Positions 45,681 through 54,317 are shown, counted from the first letter of the stretch. The stretch: 64,000 nucleotides of DNA from Acidaminococcaceae bacterium (GCA_017554485.1 JAFZIG010000109.1:1-64000); one strand, 5' to 3'. Numbers and translations are program-made. Notes: generated from the letters alone by a model not told the origin.

Positions 45681-46265
45681 TCAATACCTCGCCATCGCAA
45701 ATGCATCCAGCCGCGGATCCAGTTCGTTCTGTTCGTTCACCGCGTCCGAGCTGCTCTCCTCGAAATACGCATTATATGCCTGCAGGCACTGGTTCTGGAT
45801 GTTCTGGTTCCCCGTCAGCTTGAAGGCTATCTCTGCTGCCAGCTTCCAGGACAACGCTTCCACGAATCCGTCGTCAAACAAATCGCAGTCCGTCACGTCC
45901 GCCGTGAACTCCGCCACGCATTTTTCCACGTTAGCGTAAACCACGCGGCCTTCCTTGTCAGACAGGATCTTGTACCGCTGGTACTCCGGTATCATCCGGA
46001 ATTTTTCATCAAACAGCTTCCGGATGGTCACACATTTTGCAGGATACCGGTACGCATACGCATAATCACCAGGCTCCGTGTCCAGCAGCCCCAGCGTTTC
46101 CCTTCTGGTAGCGAAGGGCCAGGGAAAACGCCGCAGCACGCTTTTCCGGGCTACATCATAAAACTGCCGGCACAGCCTTGCCGGTTCCGACGCCTCATCC
46201 ATGCGGTCAATGTTCGCCACGCCTATATGGCTCAGCGCCATATTACTGATCGTAATCTGGTCCAT
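45681..46265 (-). CDS. Tail tubular protein A (gatekeeper)
   Basis: A 194-residue protein with ISNMALSHIG at its start and SARLCRQFYDVARKSVLRRFPWPFA-like residues (segment PARLCRQFYDVARKSVLRRF), the typical T7 gp11-family signature. It forms the adaptor ring between portal and nozzle. It lies between the cement protein and tail tubular protein B. Confidence 0.85.
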   Translation of the reverse strand: MDQITISNMALSHIGVANIDRMDEASEPARLCRQFYDVARKSVLRRFPWPFATRRETLGLLDTEPGDYAYAYRYPAKCVTIRKLFDEKFRMIPEYQRYKILSDKEGRVVYANVEKCVAEFTADVTDCDLFDDGFVEALSWKLAAEIAFKLTGNQNIQNQCLQAYNAYFEESSSDAVNEQNELDPRLDAFAMARY

Positions 46266-46327
46266 AACTACCTCCTATATGCGGAAAACAGAGCGGAGAA
46301 AACTCCCCGCCCTGCCTTTTGTTCCTT

Positions 46328-46732
46328 TTACTGCGCAAACCGGGGCGCGTCGCCCAGCCACGCCGTCAGTTTACCACCCGACAACGTACTGCCCTGTGGG
46401 GCCGAAGCCGCCATCACCAGCCGGACATACTTGTTGCCGTATTTAATCGGCGCATAGAACTGCGCCAGCTGTGCAGGAGCTGCCTGGGACACGCTGGCCG
46501 GGGTGGATACCGTGATCTCATCCACCACGTTCGCCGCAAACGTGGCTGCAGGGGCAGACTGCAGCTTAATCGTGTCAACCTTGCCGACGCTCATCGCCTC
46601 GGTCAGTACCACATTCACCAGCAGCGGGGTCACCGCGTTTCCTACGTGCCCCAGTTCAATCACGTTGCTGGTCACGCTGGCCGCTACGGTCGTGTTTTCA
46701 CAAAACAATAATTCCGCATCAATATTTGCCAT
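46328..46732 (-). CDS. Bbp16-like capsid cement protein
   Basis: A 134-residue beta-rich protein with ASVTSNVIELGHVGNAV near the start and a KYVRLVMAAS strand near the end, like the structural cement protein Bbp16 of phage BPP-1. It follows the capsid gene by 23 bases, the usual position. Family assignment is by eye. Confidence 0.75.
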   Translation of the reverse strand: MANIDAELLFCENTTVAASVTSNVIELGHVGNAVTPLLVNVVLTEAMSVGKVDTIKLQSAPAATFAANVVDEITVSTPASVSQAAPAQLAQFYAPIKYGNKYVRLVMAASAPQGSTLSGGKLTAWLGDAPRFAQ

Positions 46733-46755
46733 TTCTTTTCATCCTTTCCGTCAAA

Positions 46756-47742
46756 TTAAGAAATCTGGGATTCCGTGTTCTTGATCGCGTCACAACGCAG
46801 GATCGGCACGCCATAGAAATGCGTGATCTTCTTGCCCGCGAACTCGTCGATGCCCAGACGCACATTGGTCTTCTTGCTGGCACAGATATCCAGGAAGGTC
46901 TGCACACTGCGGTTGCAGAAAATGCTCAGGCTTACTGCGTCCGGGTTCTCGATCTGGTTGTACGCCTTGATCAGGGTCTCGATAAACGCATCCGCCGCGT
47001 TCTGGGTCAGGGTAGCCGTGCTGATGTTGGCCACGCGGACGATGAAGCGTGGGTCACGTACTACCAGGCCGGCCGCCCAGTTGTACTTGGAACGGTAACC
47101 GTAATAAATGCCCTGGTTGCTGTCGCGCAGCTCTACCCGGCCCATGTCCTCATAAGTGAAGCCCGCGTGGGATCCTTTCGGGAAGATACCGTAACAGGAC
47201 AGGTTACCAAAGCCTACGATCCACAGGGAAGTCAGACTGTTGCCGGTACCGCCTGCGTCAATGATCTGGTCTGCGTAAATGGCGTCCTGGTTGGTCTTGC
47301 TGTAAAAATACGCGCTCAGGCCGGTGAACTTCGCCGGGGTCACTTTTTCATCCCCGTAGAAGAACGTCGCTGCCATCTCCTGATTCATCGCTTCCTGGAT
47401 CCCCGCGTTCTCGGAGAGGCGCCATTCGTTAGAATTGCTGTTCTGCTTCAACAGTTTTTCGTCAATATCCGCAAAGCCTTCCATCTCGCCGCAGGTAAAG
47501 GACGCCTGTTTCACCTGGGTCTTTACCGGCTTGGTGCCGCGGTTGATCAGGCGCCACGCCACCGCCGGCAATGCCGCGCGGATGGTCGCCGTGTCACGCT
47601 GGCCGTCGTTGCATTCATGGAACGGCATCACCTGCAGGATCTTGTTGGTTTTGCTCTGCTGTTCAATAATCTGCTGATAGGGCTTCTGGCCATTGGCCCC
47701 AAAACGATCCGCCCATTCTTTTAACGTTACAAAATCGCTCAT
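46756..47742 (-). CDS. Major capsid protein (BPP-1 Bbp17-like)
   Basis: A 328-residue protein starting MSDFVTLKEWADRFG. It contains LPAVAWRLINRGTKPVKTQV near residue 60 and PDAVSLSIFCNRSVQTFLD near residue 270, matching the capsid family next to Bbp16-type cement proteins. It assembles the icosahedral head with the scaffold encoded upstream. No sign of proteolytic processing is visible. Confidence 0.85.
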   Translation of the reverse strand: MSDFVTLKEWADRFGANGQKPYQQIIEQQSKTNKILQVMPFHECNDGQRDTATIRAALPAVAWRLINRGTKPVKTQVKQASFTCGEMEGFADIDEKLLKQNSNSNEWRLSENAGIQEAMNQEMAATFFYGDEKVTPAKFTGLSAYFYSKTNQDAIYADQIIDAGGTGNSLTSLWIVGFGNLSCYGIFPKGSHAGFTYEDMGRVELRDSNQGIYYGYRSKYNWAAGLVVRDPRFIVRVANISTATLTQNAADAFIETLIKAYNQIENPDAVSLSIFCNRSVQTFLDICASKKTNVRLGIDEFAGKKITHFYGVPILRCDAIKNTESQIS

Positions 47743-47763
47743 AATTATTTATCCTCGCTTTCT

Positions 47764-48456
47764 TTACTCATATTTTGAATTCGGGAACATCATGTCCGCC
47801 GCGCTCTGCGACTTCCCGCCCGGTTTCCCGTCAGCCCCGGAGTCTTCCTGCAGCAGGGATCCGATATTCTGCAGCATCTTTTGCACCGCCGGGTTCCATG
47901 CCGCCCCTGTGTCAATCAACACTTTCATGGCCTCCCCGCCGCCGAAGGTATCCACCGCCAGTTTCGCGCTGGCCATGGCCTGCGGTGTGGTCATTCCCTG
48001 TTTCGCGCATTCATCCGCCCAGGTGTTCCGCTGCGCTTCCGCCGCCTTCACCGTCTCCAGCATCAGCCTGCCGTGAAGGTCAACAAGCTTGTCCACGCCT
48101 GCCTGGTCCAGTTTTAATTCTTTGGCAATATTCGTGAACTCTTCCGCTACGGCGGGCGCAATTTCCAGCCCTTCCGCCAGCTTGAATTCATACTTGTCCG
48201 GGATAACCGGGTTCGGGTTTTGGGGTTTGGGATCCCCATTGCCGAAAGGGTTCTGCTTGAAACCGTTGTCATTAGCAGGCGGATTCCCGCCTCCAGCTCC
48301 CGCACCGGGATCGCCAGTGCCACCACCAGCGCCATTATTGTTCGGATCACCTCCGCCCGGATTTCCTGCGGCCGGGCTGCCGCCACCATTTCCACCATCC
48401 GCGCCTCCTGCCGGTTCGGCGTGTAACTGCAACACAATTTTCCACGGTTCCTTCAT
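47764..48456 (-). CDS. Scaffold-like protein with Gly/Pro/Asn-rich N-terminal linker
   Basis: A 230-residue acidic protein placed directly before the capsid gene. Residues 15-80 are low-complexity Gly/Asn/Pro. The rest is helical (YEFKLAEGLEIAPAVAEEF, KLVDLHGRLMLETVKAAEAQ), as in phage scaffolding proteins. Its first residues, PWKIVLQLH, recur in another gene of the same operon. Confidence 0.7.
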   Translation of the reverse strand: MKEPWKIVLQLHAEPAGGADGGNGGGSPAAGNPGGGDPNNNGAGGGTGDPGAGAGGGNPPANDNGFKQNPFGNGDPKPQNPNPVIPDKYEFKLAEGLEIAPAVAEEFTNIAKELKLDQAGVDKLVDLHGRLMLETVKAAEAQRNTWADECAKQGMTTPQAMASAKLAVDTFGGGEAMKVLIDTGAAWNPAVQKMLQNIGSLLQEDSGADGKPGGKSQSAADMMFPNSKYE

Positions 48457-48462
48457 GGCTCT

Positions 48463-48762
48463 TCACTCCTTGTAAAAATCAAAATCCTCTTTTTCTTTTT
48501 CCACTGCCCGGCGCTGCCGTTCCTGGTCTTCCCGCAGCATCCGGTATTCCAGGGAGAGGCCGTCTTCGCCGTCCTCCCGTTCCAGGCTCCGTATCTCCTG
48601 CAATAAATCAGTCCCCACGCTCCGCCTTCCGGTCAGGAGCATGTTCGTATTCTCCCCGTCGCTGAAGTCCGTCCGGTACACGCCCGTCAGATCCAATACG
48701 CCCAGCATGGCCTCACGCCCTTCCCGGGTGGTCATCAGCCAGCGTAATGTCGTCTTGTCCAT
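48463..48762 (-). CDS. Bbp19-like structural-operon protein
   Basis: A 99-residue protein starting MDKTTLRWLMTTREGREAML with FSDGENTNMLLTGRRSVGTDLL, like the Bbp19 family encoded between portal and scaffold in BPP-1-like phages. Its exact role is unknown. The start at 48762 lies one base past the portal stop codon, with GGAGG inside the portal end; longer in-frame starts overlap the portal gene and are unlikely. Confidence 0.7.
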   Translation of the reverse strand: MDKTTLRWLMTTREGREAMLGVLDLTGVYRTDFSDGENTNMLLTGRRSVGTDLLQEIRSLEREDGEDGLSLEYRMLREDQERQRRAVEKEKEDFDFYKE

Positions 48763-48763
48763 C

Positions 48764-50449
48764 TCACGCGCCTCCCAACAGGATATCCGCCGGGTTGCTG
48801 CTGCTGATCCGGGTATCCGCCAGCAGCCGCGCCGCCTCCACACTGTCCTTCAACGGCTTGGCCATGGCCGCCGCCTGCTGCATCTGCTGCTGCTGCGCCT
48901 GTTGCGCGGCCCGGGCCTCGCGTATCTTTTTCACTTCCGCTTCGTCCCGCAGGATGTCTTCCGGCGCACCGTTCAATGACGCATGCTTGCGCAGCGCCGC
49001 ATCCAGGTCCAGGTTGTCCATAATCTCCGGGGAATTCCCTGCCAGGTTCCCGGCAAAGGCAATCGTCCGTTCAATGGCCGGCGTATCCACCATCTTCTGG
49101 GCCTGTGCCAAAAGCGAAACAAATTCCACTTTCAGTTCGTCCACGCTGCCGATCTCTTCCGGCATCTCCGGGAAGATCCCGTTCCGCATGCAGATCTCAA
49201 AGGTACGCTTCGTCAACGGGATCAGCACCTCATTGTGCATCTGTTCCAGCACCGGGGACAGCATCAGCAGTTTTTCCTCATGCCGTTCCGCCACTTCCCG
49301 TGCGGTCATCTGGGGATTGTCCTGCTGGGACAGCATCACGAACAGGTCGTTGAAGAACGCGCTGGCGATCAGCTGGTGTTTTTCCTTCAGCTTTTCTAGC
49401 ACGTCCTGCCGGCTGCCCGCCACCTGGAACAGCGGATAGATCTGTCCCTGAGTCCCTGCGGGTACCGTGGTCTGCGTTCCCGGAAGCCGGGAGACTTTCC
49501 CTACACTGCCCGGCACCACCATAGCAGGATCCGACAGCTGGTCCAGCATCCGCAGATCCGCTTTTTCCAGTTTCTGCAGCTGTTTGCAGTCTCCCAGGCA
49601 AAGGTGCCCCGGCCCCACGCCGTAGGTGCTGTTGGCCACTACCAGCCAGCGCGGCATCAGGAACGGCTTCTCATGGTACCCGGACACTTTCAGGAACCGG
49701 CTGCCCGCCGCTTCCCAGTAATAGGCCCGCCACTTGAAGTTCCCTATTTTCACTGCGTCCGGGTCATAGTCCGGGTTCTCCTCGATCAGCAGGCGCACGT
49801 CAAAATAGTCCGTGTAGTTCCGGCTTTCATACGCGCTTCGCACCCTGTCGCTGACGTTCTCGATCCCGAACTCCTTCACCATCTGCCATGCCAGCATCCG
49901 GAATTTCCGGGCGAACTGGCAACTGCGTCCCCTGGCATCCACGCCGCCGGCATACTCCCCGCAGGTGAAAGGCCTGCACCAGACCGCCGTGTCGTAGTCC
50001 TGCAGCAGCAGCGCAGCCGCCGTGCCAAACTGTGACAGCTCCGCCTCCACCTGCTGCAGCATGTTGTACACGTTGCTCTTGGCGTAGATGGCCATCATGA
50101 TGTCCTTACAGTCCTGCAGCCACAGTTTCACCGTATGATACTGTGCCTTCTCATGGTCCTGCAGGGACAGCTCGAACCACGGACGGCTGGGAGACGTCAG
50201 CCCGCTGTGAAGCCCTGCCGCGCATTTGGCATGGGCCTGCATCGGATACGGGTCCAGGATTTTGTCGTCCCGCCGGGAACCGATAGTACGCTGGCCTTCT
50301 TCGTCAAAGCTCCCCCGGTACGGGTTGATGAACTTGCTCAGGTCTCGCCACGTCGGCTCATAGCTGGAACGCTCCATGTACAGCTGGCCCAGGATACAGC
50401 GCTTATGCTTCAGCACCTCCGGGTCCTGCAAAAAATCCATTACGTTCAT
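48764..50449 (-). CDS. Portal (head-to-tail connecting) protein
   Basis: A 561-residue protein of the podovirus head-tail connector family (PF12236 type). Recognisable parts are WRDLSKFINPYRGSF near residue 35, HSGLTSPSRPWFEL near 83, PRWLVVANSTYGVGPG near 270, and a Gln/Ala-rich C-terminal coil. It forms the DNA channel at the vertex. The start is either ATG at 50449 or GTG at 50458, which overlaps the upstream stop; the ATG has a GGTGAG site. Confidence 0.9.
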   Translation of the reverse strand: MNVMDFLQDPEVLKHKRCILGQLYMERSSYEPTWRDLSKFINPYRGSFDEEGQRTIGSRRDDKILDPYPMQAHAKCAAGLHSGLTSPSRPWFELSLQDHEKAQYHTVKLWLQDCKDIMMAIYAKSNVYNMLQQVEAELSQFGTAAALLLQDYDTAVWCRPFTCGEYAGGVDARGRSCQFARKFRMLAWQMVKEFGIENVSDRVRSAYESRNYTDYFDVRLLIEENPDYDPDAVKIGNFKWRAYYWEAAGSRFLKVSGYHEKPFLMPRWLVVANSTYGVGPGHLCLGDCKQLQKLEKADLRMLDQLSDPAMVVPGSVGKVSRLPGTQTTVPAGTQGQIYPLFQVAGSRQDVLEKLKEKHQLIASAFFNDLFVMLSQQDNPQMTAREVAERHEEKLLMLSPVLEQMHNEVLIPLTKRTFEICMRNGIFPEMPEEIGSVDELKVEFVSLLAQAQKMVDTPAIERTIAFAGNLAGNSPEIMDNLDLDAALRKHASLNGAPEDILRDEAEVKKIREARAAQQAQQQQMQQAAAMAKPLKDSVEAARLLADTRISSSNPADILLGGA

Positions 50450-50450
50450 G

Positions 50451-50684
50451 TCACTCACCCAGCAATGCTTTCTTGATCTGGTCTGCTACTCCCACTACCC
50501 CGCCGGTCTGGTTCGTGTACCGTCTCCCTTTGGCCTTGGCCAGCCGGTCACGCAGGTTTGCCCGTTCGGATTCCGTCGCGTTGTCCACCGTGGCCACTGC
50601 GGACGAACCCGGCGCCGACTGTTTCACCGAACTCCCACCGCCACTACTATGGCCACCGTGCAGCTGCAATACAATTTCCCACAT
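50451..50684 (-). CDS. Small phage protein with WEIVLQLH N-terminus
   Basis: A 77-residue protein between the large terminase and the portal. It starts MWEIVLQLHGGHSSGGG, then a short Ser/Gly linker and a basic C-terminal helix (ANLRDRLAKAKGRRY). The first segment copies the start of the scaffold-like protein. Function unknown; head assembly is a guess from context. ATG at 50684 has AGGAGG at eight bases. Confidence 0.7.
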   Translation of the reverse strand: MWEIVLQLHGGHSSGGGSSVKQSAPGSSAVATVDNATESERANLRDRLAKAKGRRYTNQTGGVVGVADQIKKALLGE

Positions 50685-50696
50685 CTTCCTCACCTC

Positions 50697-52022
50697 CTAT
50701 AAATCCCGGTAGGGATCATATTCCTGGTTTTCTATTTCACGCTGCTGACGCTCATACAGCATTGCAGCGTTCACAGGCGTTGCAAATGTTAACGCGAAAC
50801 TGTCCGCCCCGTCGGGCGAACGTCCTGTCAGTTCCTTGATCTTCGCCTTCGGCTGCAGCTGTATCTTGCCCGCTGCCGTAAAGCTGTACTCCGTTACCGT
50901 CAGTTCCGTTTTCAGGTCGCTGTCGTCCGGGATACACCCGCCGGCTTCCAAAAACTCCTTCGCCAGGAAGTACATCTCCGCCCTGGCATTGGCATACCGT
51001 GGATCCATAGGCGCCTGGCCGAAGTTCACTTCCACGATGTTCTGCCAGCCCAGCTGGCGCAACCTGTCTATGACGCCCGGCCCCATGGCCCCGCCGTCGA
51101 TGTTCACGATAGCGGGATTGTGCTTCATCATCTCTGCTGCCATACGGGCCGCCAGTTCCATGGTGTTCAGCCCGTGCCACCGCAGCTGCGGGCGGGTGAA
51201 CAGGCCCTGCCGGATTGTCAACACCGAATCGTCATCCCCGAACCGGGCTACGTCCAGCGCAAAGATTACCGGCATGCCGTAGACATCTTTGTCCGTCAGC
51301 TCACGCTTGGCCGCCGCCGAAACCAAATCAATGGGCATCACGACATTTGAAGCGCTGGCCGTGAAGTCACAATACAGTTCCTGCCGGATCTGCTCCGGCG
51401 TCATGTCTTTCGATAGGTCTTCTATCTCTTCCTGGCTCAGCACATTGGATTCATCTACCCGGTACAGGCAAGAGAAATACCTTTCATCCTTCTGGGCCTG
51501 CAGGTAACGCTCATAGAACTGGTTCTGTCCTTTCGGCGTCCCGATGAAGTACACGAAACCCTTACGGTCCACCAGCATCGGTGCGACAATCTCACCGAAC
51601 AAGCTTGGCTTTATCTGTGCGTATTCGTCCAGTATGGCGCCGTCCAGATAATCACCGCGCAGGTTATCCGGCTTGTCCGCCCCCACGATGTAAATCCGCG
51701 CCCCCGCATCCCCTTTATGCTGCGTCGGCAGCTCCACAAACAGTTCCGATTCATTCACTTTGCGCCCTGGGATAACTTTCGTGTAATGCTTCAGCCATTC
51801 CCACGCAATCTTCTTTGCCTGGTTCCGGTATGGCGCAATGTACGCATAACGCGGCATCAGCAGTCTGTTCTGTACCGCCTTTTTAATCAGCTCATTGATA
51901 CAGCCGATGGTCTTCCCAAACCGCCGGTGGCATACCAGCACCGCACGTTTCTTTTGTTCCAATGCAGAATGGATGACATCCTGCCAGATCGGTCTGGGCG
52001 TGTAGGGGATCACTACTCTCAT
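50697..52022 (-). CDS. Terminase large subunit
   Basis: The 441-residue packaging motor has an ATPase domain with the Walker A variant CHRRFGKT (about 31-38) and Walker B GAILDEYA near 129. The RNase-H-like nuclease domain has FALDVARFGDDD, NIDGGAMG and PDGADSF acidic clusters. It is translationally coupled to the small subunit through ATGA. Confidence 0.95.
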   Translation of the reverse strand: MRVVIPYTPRPIWQDVIHSALEQKKRAVLVCHRRFGKTIGCINELIKKAVQNRLLMPRYAYIAPYRNQAKKIAWEWLKHYTKVIPGRKVNESELFVELPTQHKGDAGARIYIVGADKPDNLRGDYLDGAILDEYAQIKPSLFGEIVAPMLVDRKGFVYFIGTPKGQNQFYERYLQAQKDERYFSCLYRVDESNVLSQEEIEDLSKDMTPEQIRQELYCDFTASASNVVMPIDLVSAAAKRELTDKDVYGMPVIFALDVARFGDDDSVLTIRQGLFTRPQLRWHGLNTMELAARMAAEMMKHNPAIVNIDGGAMGPGVIDRLRQLGWQNIVEVNFGQAPMDPRYANARAEMYFLAKEFLEAGGCIPDDSDLKTELTVTEYSFTAAGKIQLQPKAKIKELTGRSPDGADSFALTFATPVNAAMLYERQQREIENQEYDPYRDL

Positions 52023-52459
52023 CCGCTCCCGTCTCCCTTCTGGCTATTCTCCCACGCAAGTTCCAGCGGACCGTCATCCGCACCCGTGATGTTACTGACC
52101 TCTTTGGTGCTGTACCCGTAATTACTCATCCATAACCCCGCCAGTTTCGCAGGTATCAAACCCATCTCAAACTTCTCCCTGGCGTCGATTTCGCACTCCT
52201 CTCGTACGCGCGCGGTGACGGACTCAAATTTAGGATTTTTTCCATAAGAGGCATGAAAATTCTGTTCCGTCATACCGCAAAAAATAGCAAATCCTTTCAG
52301 CGTATAGGTGACCGGACGGACAATTTTGTTCTTCCGGTACCGCATCGTCTCCTTGTTGAGGTCATACACGGTAACCGTCTTGCTGTCACAGGATTTTTTG
52401 TACTCCTCCCACAGTTTCAGCATCTGCGATGCCGTCTTTATCCTTCCCTTCTGTCCCAT
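52019..52459 (-). CDS. Terminase small subunit
   Basis: A 146-residue protein with an N-terminal DNA-binding helical region (IKTASQMLKLWEEYKKSC) and VTYTLKGFAIFCGMTEQNF, as in P22 gp3-like DNA-packaging proteins. It recognises phage DNA and recruits the large subunit. It is the first gene after the late promoter. ATG at 52459 is preferred over GTG codons upstream, from its GGAAGG spacing. Confidence 0.85.
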   Translation of the reverse strand: MGQKGRIKTASQMLKLWEEYKKSCDSKTVTVYDLNKETMRYRKNKIVRPVTYTLKGFAIFCGMTEQNFHASYGKNPKFESVTARVREECEIDAREKFEMGLIPAKLAGLWMSNYGYSTKEVSNITGADDGPLELAWENSQKGDGSG

Positions 52460-52552
52460 CCGTCTCACCACCTTCCCTGGCGGGCGCAGCGGACAACCGG
52501 GAGGATGTCATCGCCCGGCCGGCGTTACCGTCCGCTTAGACGCCCAAATAAA

Positions 52553-52581
52553 AAAGGACTGGCTGTCAAGGCCAATCCTTT
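52553..52581 (-). terminator. Hairpin just downstream of the terminase promoter
   Basis: On the minus strand AAAGGATTGGC and GCCAGTCCTTT pair with one U-G wobble and are followed by TTTTTATTT. It begins a few bases after the predicted transcription start. The wobble pair shows it is optimised for the minus-strand RNA. Confidence 0.8.
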
Positions 52582-52589
52582 CGACTAAC

Positions 52590-52630
52590 ATTATAGCACA
52601 GATTTTCCCGGAAAAAGTGTCATACTTTTT
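52590..52630 (-). promoter_or_regulatory. Late promoter of packaging and head genes
   Basis: Extended -10 TGCTATAAT (TATAAT at 52590-52595) preceded after 16 bases by the perfect dyad AAAAAGT-N5-ACTTTTT (52612-52630), which takes the place of a -35 element. The dyad overlaps the stop region of the upstream activator-like gene. Confidence 0.85.
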
Positions 52631-53010
52631 TAAAATTTTATTTTTTCTTCCCGGGCCAGTACCCCGGCATAAAATAAAAAGCCCTTGCGGATGCGCCAGT
52701 ACGTGGACCAGGATATATGGTTTTTGAAACAGGTATCCTCCGGCGATTCCTTGTCGATGTACCTTCCCTTCAGGACCTTTTGCGTAAATGTGTCCTGGAC
52801 CGCAAAAGCAGCCTGGCATACTCCAACCCACTGTTCTATCTCTTCGGGAGCCATGCCCGCCAGGGCGGTCAGGGCCGTCGGGTCGTCTGACTGTTCTGCG
52901 TCCGTCTCTTTCCGGCTGCGGATATCCTGCACGATCTTCAGCATGGCCGGGAAACAGAAGAACACCCTGTCAAGGAATTTTATCTGTTTCCGTGAAAACA
53001 AACCGTACAT
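52630..53010 (-). CDS. ArpU/RinA-like late transcription activator
   Basis: A 126-residue protein. Its C-terminal region (about 78-120: QKVLKGRYIDKESPEDTCF, ISWSTYWRIRKGFLFYAG) follows the sigma-4-like helix-turn-helix pattern of ArpU/RinA phage regulators. It ends exactly at the dyad of the late promoter and is the last gene before it, the classical position of a late activator. The DNA-binding role is inferred, not shown. Confidence 0.65.
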   Translation of the reverse strand: MYGLFSRKQIKFLDRVFFCFPAMLKIVQDIRSRKETDAEQSDDPTALTALAGMAPEEIEQWVGVCQAAFAVQDTFTQKVLKGRYIDKESPEDTCFKNHISWSTYWRIRKGFLFYAGVLAREEKIKF

Positions 53011-53019
53011 ACGTGCCCC

Positions 53020-53121
53020 CTATCTTTTCTTGCGCTTCTTTTCCTGCTCTTTCAAAAACTTCTTGAATGCCTTCCGCAGTTCTTTGTCGTTCTTCTTCCG
53101 GATATTAGTCTCTTTTGCCAT
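53020..53121 (-). CDS. Short basic peptide, 33 residues
   Basis: Begins MAKETNIRKKNDKELRKAF and ends EKKRKKR, very rich in Lys and Arg. It overlaps the last bases of the Rep gene, and the GGGGAGG that precedes it lies inside that gene. An ATG two codons earlier (53127) is also possible. It could bind nucleic acid; nothing more can be said. Confidence 0.55.
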   Translation of the reverse strand: MAKETNIRKKNDKELRKAFKKFLKEQEKKRKKR

Positions 53122-54119
53122 CACCATAACCTCCCCTGTGTACCCGTTATCCTGTATTCCGGTATGATGGGCGGCACATACCTGTCCGCCGCCTCCAGTT
53201 CCGTCAGTTCCTTTTGCCCGAAGATGGACATGGACCTCATGTAAACGTTTTTGCGCATCAGCTGCAGGCTGATGTAAAACTTCCCGGTAAACTCGTTGTA
53301 CTCCCGCTTCAGTTCCGTCACCACAAACCCGCGGTGATGCTTTTTCACAAACTTAACCAGCTCCGGGTTCGATGCCTCAAAGGACGTCCCTTCAAACAGG
53401 CTCATCTGCTCGAACTGTTTCAGGGAACAGATCCCGTCCGACTTGGACGTGCCCGGCAATATTAAACCCGTGCTCTGCTTCCACCGCTTTTTCCCCGGCT
53501 GCGTCTCCGCCCGCTTGCTCATGTAACGGCTGATGCGGATCATGTAATCCGGCCCGTTCCCTTTCATGGACGGGCTGGCTACCTGGATCCGCTTCACGTT
53601 CGCCCAGCCGATCCGTTCCCGTTCCGGATGGAAGGGACGGACCTGTTTTGACCAAAGGTCTTCCACCAGGTCACGGGGAAGACAGTTCTCCAGAATCATG
53701 TGGTGGTGGATACGCCCGTTCTTGGAACCCGCTTCCGTCACGTAGATATATTTCAGGTTTTTTATGCCGCGCTTTTTTGCTTCCTTCCGCAGCTCCCGGA
53801 TGTATTTTTTTATAACTTTGTCCGCTTCCTCTTCCGACTCCGGCAAAAAACGGTCCGCATAACTCAGCGAAATAAAATAATCGTTTACGTCAAAATTCCC
53901 CTTCACCAAAAGGTCAAAATACATTTTGCTCTTTTTGTCGTTCAGGATCTTCTTGGCCGGCGTGGTAAATTTTTCTTTCCCTTCCCTGGTCTTTGAAATC
54001 TTGATCGGCTCTTCCTCACCAAAAAGGCTGTGCTGAAAAATAAAAACGTTCCGGTAATCCGCTTTGCTGAAATTTCTGTTGCTGTAAAACGTCCGCTGCC
54101 GCACATTGATATTTTTCAT
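53121..54119 (-). CDS. HUH-family rolling-circle replication initiator
   Basis: A 332-residue protein with the three HUH motifs in order: motif I YFISLSY (about 80), motif II GRIHHHMILE (about 134, the paired-histidine metal site) and motif III SRYMSKRAETQPGKKRWK (about 200, catalytic Tyr). Such enzymes nick one strand and stay bound through tyrosine. No partner helicase is seen in the window, so the host replication fork proteins are probably used. ATG at 54119 is preferred over GTG at 54122. Confidence 0.85.
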   Translation of the reverse strand: MKNINVRQRTFYSNRNFSKADYRNVFIFQHSLFGEEEPIKISKTREGKEKFTTPAKKILNDKKSKMYFDLLVKGNFDVNDYFISLSYADRFLPESEEEADKVIKKYIRELRKEAKKRGIKNLKYIYVTEAGSKNGRIHHHMILENCLPRDLVEDLWSKQVRPFHPERERIGWANVKRIQVASPSMKGNGPDYMIRISRYMSKRAETQPGKKRWKQSTGLILPGTSKSDGICSLKQFEQMSLFEGTSFEASNPELVKFVKKHHRGFVVTELKREYNEFTGKFYISLQLMRKNVYMRSMSIFGQKELTELEAADRYVPPIIPEYRITGTQGRLW

Positions 54120-54122
54120 CAC

Positions 54123-54317
54123 AGCTCACTCCATAGGGTTTCCACTTTTTAACATCCACTTGCAAGTCTAAAGCGGTCTTCACCGCTGTCATTTGTTTTC
54201 AATTTTCGGCAGGAACCGGGAACGGGCTGCGCATTCCGTCATTTACTTCTTACGCCTGTGATAGAACATCCCGGCTCCTGACTGCCGCATAATTTATTAT
54301 AGAAGAAAAGCTATTGT
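54123..54317 (-). other. Noncoding leader before the Rep gene
   Basis: A 195-base gap, unusual in this tightly packed operon. It holds a hairpin AGCGGT-GAAG-ACCGCT (54172-54187) and several very short frames. It might contain the Rep nick site or act as a regulatory leader; no known origin motif was recognised. Confidence 0.35.
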
